NCBI RefSeq assembly: GCF_023221595.1
Contig: NZ_CP096563.1
Location: 4,893,001 to 4,957,000, forward strand
Length of the DNA: 64,000 bases
Source of the DNA: Rhodococcus qingshengii JCM 15477
Lineage (GTDB): Bacteria; Actinomycetota; Actinomycetes; Mycobacteriales; Mycobacteriaceae
Reading direction: 5' to 3'
Shown here piece by piece: positions 63,904-64,000 of this stretch. Position 1 is the first letter of the stretch. Every line of letters starts with the position of its first letter. Below the pieces are notes generated by a model, which worked only from the letters and a program-made list of their open reading frames with translations, was not told where the DNA came from and searched no databases. The position numbers and the translations under genes were made by a program.

Positions 63904-64000
63904 TCAGCGGCCGAGGCTACCGAGTCCGGGGAGGTTACCGAGCGAACCGGTACCCGTTCCCGGGTTGCCCGGATCGACGGGGCCGACCGGCCCCTCGGAG
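63904..64000 (-). CDS. C-terminus of a Gly/Pro-rich protein (5' end outside window)
   Basis: The last 31 codons of a minus-strand frame that runs off the window. The sequence is low in complexity and made of Gly, Pro, Leu and Ser with the near-repeats SLGNLPGLGSLGR at the end and GPVGPVDPGNPGTG before it. This is typical of secreted or surface-attached Gly/Pro-rich proteins of mycolata, but nothing more can be said. The stop is a TGA at 63904-63906, and a strong terminator lies 17 bp beyond it. Confidence 0.6.
   Translation of the reverse strand, partial: SEGPVGPVDPGNPGTGTGSLGNLPGLGSLGR

Overview
The window reads as a contiguous piece of chromosome from a high-GC actinomycete of the mycolic-acid group, most likely a Rhodococcus close to R. 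erythropolis or R. qingshengii. The basis is GC-rich codon use with many GTG starts, a PrrA/PrrB pair, SepH, DUF2530, DUF2537, DUF2771, DUF3027 and DUF6928 family genes, and a gene order from about 46 kb to the right end that, from memory, resembles M. tuberculosis Rv0884c (serC) back to Rv0870c (YccF). The species assignment is inference. I see no rRNA, tRNA, CRISPR array, insertion sequence or prophage.

Left part (0-18 kb): the 3' end of an MFS transporter, a small secreted protein, a VOC protein, a TetR-photolyase pair divergent from a DUF952 gene, a YhgE-like membrane protein divergent from its TetR regulator, prrAB, a SulP-carbonic anhydrase fusion, an aldo/keto reductase, a PPK2 kinase, a large kinase-like/flippase-like membrane protein, and a luciferase-family monooxygenase operon (LuxR regulator, monooxygenase, flavin reductase, 96-residue protein).

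Middle (18-41 kb): an LtrA protein, then an acetoin-dehydrogenase-type operon (E1 alpha, E1 beta, E2, E3) with a GAF-domain regulator downstream and four GTTGC motifs at exact 10-bp spacing upstream. Next come a short SigD-like sigma factor and a lipoprotein with two 41-residue repeats. Divergent from these is a four-gene set (two paralogous lipoproteins, a CseB-like response regulator, a CseC-like kinase) that looks like an envelope-stress sensor. After that: glpF-glpK-glpD with a divergent SorC regulator and two perfect 14-bp palindromes, a TetR gene divergent from a DrrAB-type ABC exporter, an FKBP isomerase, and the main citrate synthase.

Right part (41-64 kb): aldose epimerase, MFS transporter and pdxH; a second citrate synthase divergent from pdxH; serC; sepH; a DUF6928 gene; DUF2537 and a TrmH methyltransferase; TetR with a membrane protein; MFS with MarR; a purine permease; DUF2530; an iron-type binding protein with an IdeR-like box; a DUF3027, GHKL-ATPase and PAP2 operon; a glutaminyl cyclase lipoprotein; MFS plus DUF2771; a cold-shock protein with a hairpin-rich leader; and YccF.

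The observations I rate highest are a 44-bp perfect palindromic element present twice, once supplying the same C-terminal tail and stop codon to two convergent genes; the lipoprotein-two-component set next to a sigma factor; the 10-bp phased repeats before the acetoin operon; and the lack of a normal start codon for the conserved N-terminus of the large ATPase. No single locus here can be called a new system from sequence alone.
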